Below, piece by piece: positions 6,431 to 7,904 of a DNA stretch of 7,904 nucleotides; position 1 is the first letter of the stretch, and every line of letters begins with the position of its first letter. A program made the position numbers and the translations under genes. The DNA is from an uncultured Lachnospiraceae bacterium (GTDB lineage: Bacteria; Bacillota; Clostridia; Lachnospirales; Lachnospiraceae). The notes under the pieces are model-generated. The model saw only the letters and a list, made by a program, of their open reading frames with translations. It did no database searches and was not told the origin of the DNA. The stretch spans positions 1 through 7,904 of the forward strand of contig CADCPL010000098.1 of assembly GCA_902803305.1 (NCBI GenBank), in the 5' to 3' direction.

Positions 6431-7462
6431 CTATTTTCTCTTCAAGATAAAGTGCAGTTCCGATGAGAACTCACTCTTATCAAGAACCTGCTGAAGGTCA
6501 TCCATGAGCGGAACGAATTTCTCGGAAAAATAACTCGAAAACTCCTCGTTATGATTTTTCTGCATCGACACCATAAGGAATCTGTACAAATCGTTGATGT
6601 CCGATCCGAAGCGCCATTCGTAAGCGATCTCAAATCCGATCTTTTCAGCCATCTTTTCAATCGACTCGTTTGTAAAAAGATGCGTATGCGTACCGCCGGT
6701 ATGACGGTTGTAACCGTTCGCAAAAGCAACCTCGAAACAACTCGAGAACGAGAACATCGGAACCGAAGCAAACAGATATCTGATGTTTTGATTATCGCGA
6801 ATGGCTTCGAGATTTTCATCCAGATGCACCAAATGCTCCAGAACGCCTATCGCCGTAATGACGTTGGCATCCGTCTTTCTAATGTATCCGATCGAATCGG
6901 TAAGACCTATATGAGTCAGCAGTTCCTCTTCATTGACCGTGTTTCCGTACGCAACCTCGCTGTCGGAAACCTCTATGCCGACCGCCTTCATACCAAGCTG
7001 CCTTACCGCCGAAACAAAGTATCCGCATCCGGCACCGATATCAAGTATATTTACATCCTTCGCATCAATGCCTTCATGCTTCAGGCAGTCACGAAGGTAC
7101 TCGGCCTTCGGGGCATATATCATATCGCGGCGTCTGATATAACTCTCTTTATCCGCCGCACTGTAATTCTTGGAATAGTCATCCTCGATATAAACTTTGC
7201 TCGCAAAATCATCGGTATCTTCGCATTCGCTGTTAAGATGTCCGCACTCGCGGCATTCGATATATCCGATCCGGTGACTGTGATACAGCGGTTTTCCGAG
7301 AGGCGCGCCGCATATCTTACACTTCGTGCGCTTCGGCTGCATGAGAAGGACATCCGCCATCCCGTCCGCCATATCGAGCATGCCGTCGTTATTATTGAAA
7401 AAGCTTGTTTTCAGGGTGTTCAGATCCCCAAAGGGTTTACTGTATTTTCTTTTGATGCTCAT
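6431..7462 (-). CDS. SAM-dependent methyltransferase with N-terminal zinc ribbon
   Basis: A 343-residue protein with a class I (Rossmann) methyltransferase domain of the Methyltransf_23 kind. Residues 1-45 are polar and not recognised. A CxxC pair at Cys48/Cys51 and another at Cys70/Cys73 form a probable zinc ribbon. The SAM-binding motif ILDIGAGCG covers 139-147, the following strand ends VGIE (161-164), and GVLEHLVHLDE (206-216) is the region normally after motif II. THTHLFTNESIEKM (258-271) is typical of this branch. The C-terminal 60 residues look helical. Related ribbon-plus-Methyltransf_23 proteins act on sugars or surface polysaccharide precursors, but nothing here identifies the substrate. 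There is no signal peptide or membrane segment, so it is cytosolic. AAAGGA lies seven bases before the ATG. It sits 23 nt after the STAS-like gene and 14 nt before secA, probably cotranscribed. The methyltransferase fold is secure; the role is unknown. Confidence 0.82.
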   Translation of the reverse strand: MSIKRKYSKPFGDLNTLKTSFFNNNDGMLDMADGMADVLLMQPKRTKCKICGAPLGKPLYHSHRIGYIECRECGHLNSECEDTDDFASKVYIEDDYSKNYSAADKESYIRRRDMIYAPKAEYLRDCLKHEGIDAKDVNILDIGAGCGYFVSAVRQLGMKAVGIEVSDSEVAYGNTVNEEELLTHIGLTDSIGYIRKTDANVITAIGVLEHLVHLDENLEAIRDNQNIRYLFASVPMFSFSSCFEVAFANGYNRHTGGTHTHLFTNESIEKMAEKIGFEIAYEWRFGSDINDLYRFLMVSMQKNHNEEFSSYFSEKFVPLMDDLQQVLDKSEFSSELHFILKRK

Positions 7463-7485
7463 CGCCCGGTCCTTTGCAAGTGCCT

Positions 7486-7890
7486 CTAGAATCCCATTTC
7501 CTCAAACCATTTAAGTCCCTCATACTGCGTAGGGAAATAACGGTTCTCTGTACGAGGAGTATTGCTCATCTGTTTATGTTTATACGACTGTACCGACACC
7601 TCGTAGGAATTGCCTTCAATGTAAGCGATATACTTGCATCCGCATGCTTCAAGATTTCGATGAAGCTCCACATACTGAATGCTGCCCTTAGGACTCACCT
7701 GTTCAAGCTCCTCTATGAACGCCATATAGACAAAACCCTTGTCGTCATGCCATTCCTTGGAGAACTCGACAATAGTCTCATAAAGCCACGCGATCTCGTG
7801 CGCGTGCGCGATCCCCGTGCCTCTCGAATACACGATCCTGCGACCGCCTTCGTCAGTCCATATCTTAAAACAACCTGCTTCCTTCTCCAT
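7486..7890 (-). CDS. Small uncharacterised protein, STAS/SEC14-like
   Basis: A soluble 134-residue protein without signal peptide or membrane segment. The alternating pattern suggests a mixed alpha/beta fold: a strand around RRIVYSRGTG (17-26), a helix at about 29-48, a strand GFVYMAFIE (52-60), a helix IQYVELHRNLEACG (71-84), a strand KYIAYIEG (86-93), and a C-terminal helix ending EGLKWFEEMGF (124-134). This order, and an ending in which a helix brings a Trp or Phe close to the C-terminus, recall SpoIIAA-like STAS/SEC14 proteins. The phospho-acceptor serine of true anti-anti-sigma factors cannot be assigned with confidence. AAGGGG lies six bases before the ATG. The gene is upstream of and close to the methyltransferase, suggesting cotranscription; its own promoter lies outside the window. 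Function unknown; the fold call is tentative, the gene itself likely real. Confidence 0.65.
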   Translation of the reverse strand: MEKEAGCFKIWTDEGGRRIVYSRGTGIAHAHEIAWLYETIVEFSKEWHDDKGFVYMAFIEELEQVSPKGSIQYVELHRNLEACGCKYIAYIEGNSYEVSVQSYKHKQMSNTPRTENRYFPTQYEGLKWFEEMGF

Positions 7891-7904
7891 CTGTAACCCC
7901 TTCC

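Noticed and set aside
6431..7462. Methyltransferase as a named NDP-sugar C-methyltransferase or antibiotic-pathway enzyme
   Set aside because: The zinc ribbon is reminiscent, but the arrangement differs and no sugar-pathway genes are nearby; a specific name would be a guess.
6551..7489. Long plus-strand ORF (312 codons) opposite the methyltransferase
   Set aside because: No SD before its ATG, no recognisable domain, and it lies fully antisense to a gene with clear methyltransferase motifs; it is a by-product of codon use.

Overview
The window looks like the chromosome of a Clostridia-class Firmicute, most likely a Lachnospiraceae member. The reasons are roughly balanced base composition, strong AGGAGG-type Shine-Dalgarno (SD) sites before most genes, the secA-prfB pair known from Firmicutes, and aspartokinase and homoserine dehydrogenase sequences of clostridial type. 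This placement is from pattern recognition only; no search was run. Every gene lies on the minus strand, so transcription runs from position 7904 towards 1.

In transcription order the window holds: a small STAS/SEC14-like protein (7486-7890); a zinc-ribbon SAM-dependent methyltransferase (6431-7462); the preprotein translocase ATPase SecA (3849-6416); a 94-nt gap with several hairpins (3755-3848); peptide chain release factor 2, prfB (2633-3754); homoserine dehydrogenase, hom (1385-2620); and aspartokinase, lysC (190-1398). A GC-rich terminator follows at 151-178. Immediately after it, an extended -10 promoter (121-147) drives a new gene, of which only the N-terminus (1-80) is in the window. 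Gaps in the main run are 23, 14, 94 and 12 nt, and hom and lysC overlap by 14 nt. No terminator or convincing promoter is visible between 7904 and 190, so the run is probably one transcription unit or part of one.

The genes fall into three jobs: protein export (secA), translation termination (prfB), and the aspartate pathway (lysC makes aspartyl phosphate; hom reduces aspartate semialdehyde towards threonine and methionine). No lysine riboswitch or T-box precedes hom or lysC here, so control is more likely through the ACT domains of the enzymes or a distant promoter.

Three points merit attention. (1) lysC carries a perfect internal AAGGAGG eight bases before an in-frame GTG, at the boundary between the kinase and ACT regions. 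This predicts a separate beta subunit. (2) prfB lacks the usual in-frame UGA programmed-frameshift site and also lacks an SD; an orphan AGGAGG sits 90 nt upstream at the secA stop codon. (3) Between that orphan SD and the prfB start lies a compact element with three hairpins, mutually exclusive pairings and two tiny back-to-back ORFs, the second overlapping the prfB start.
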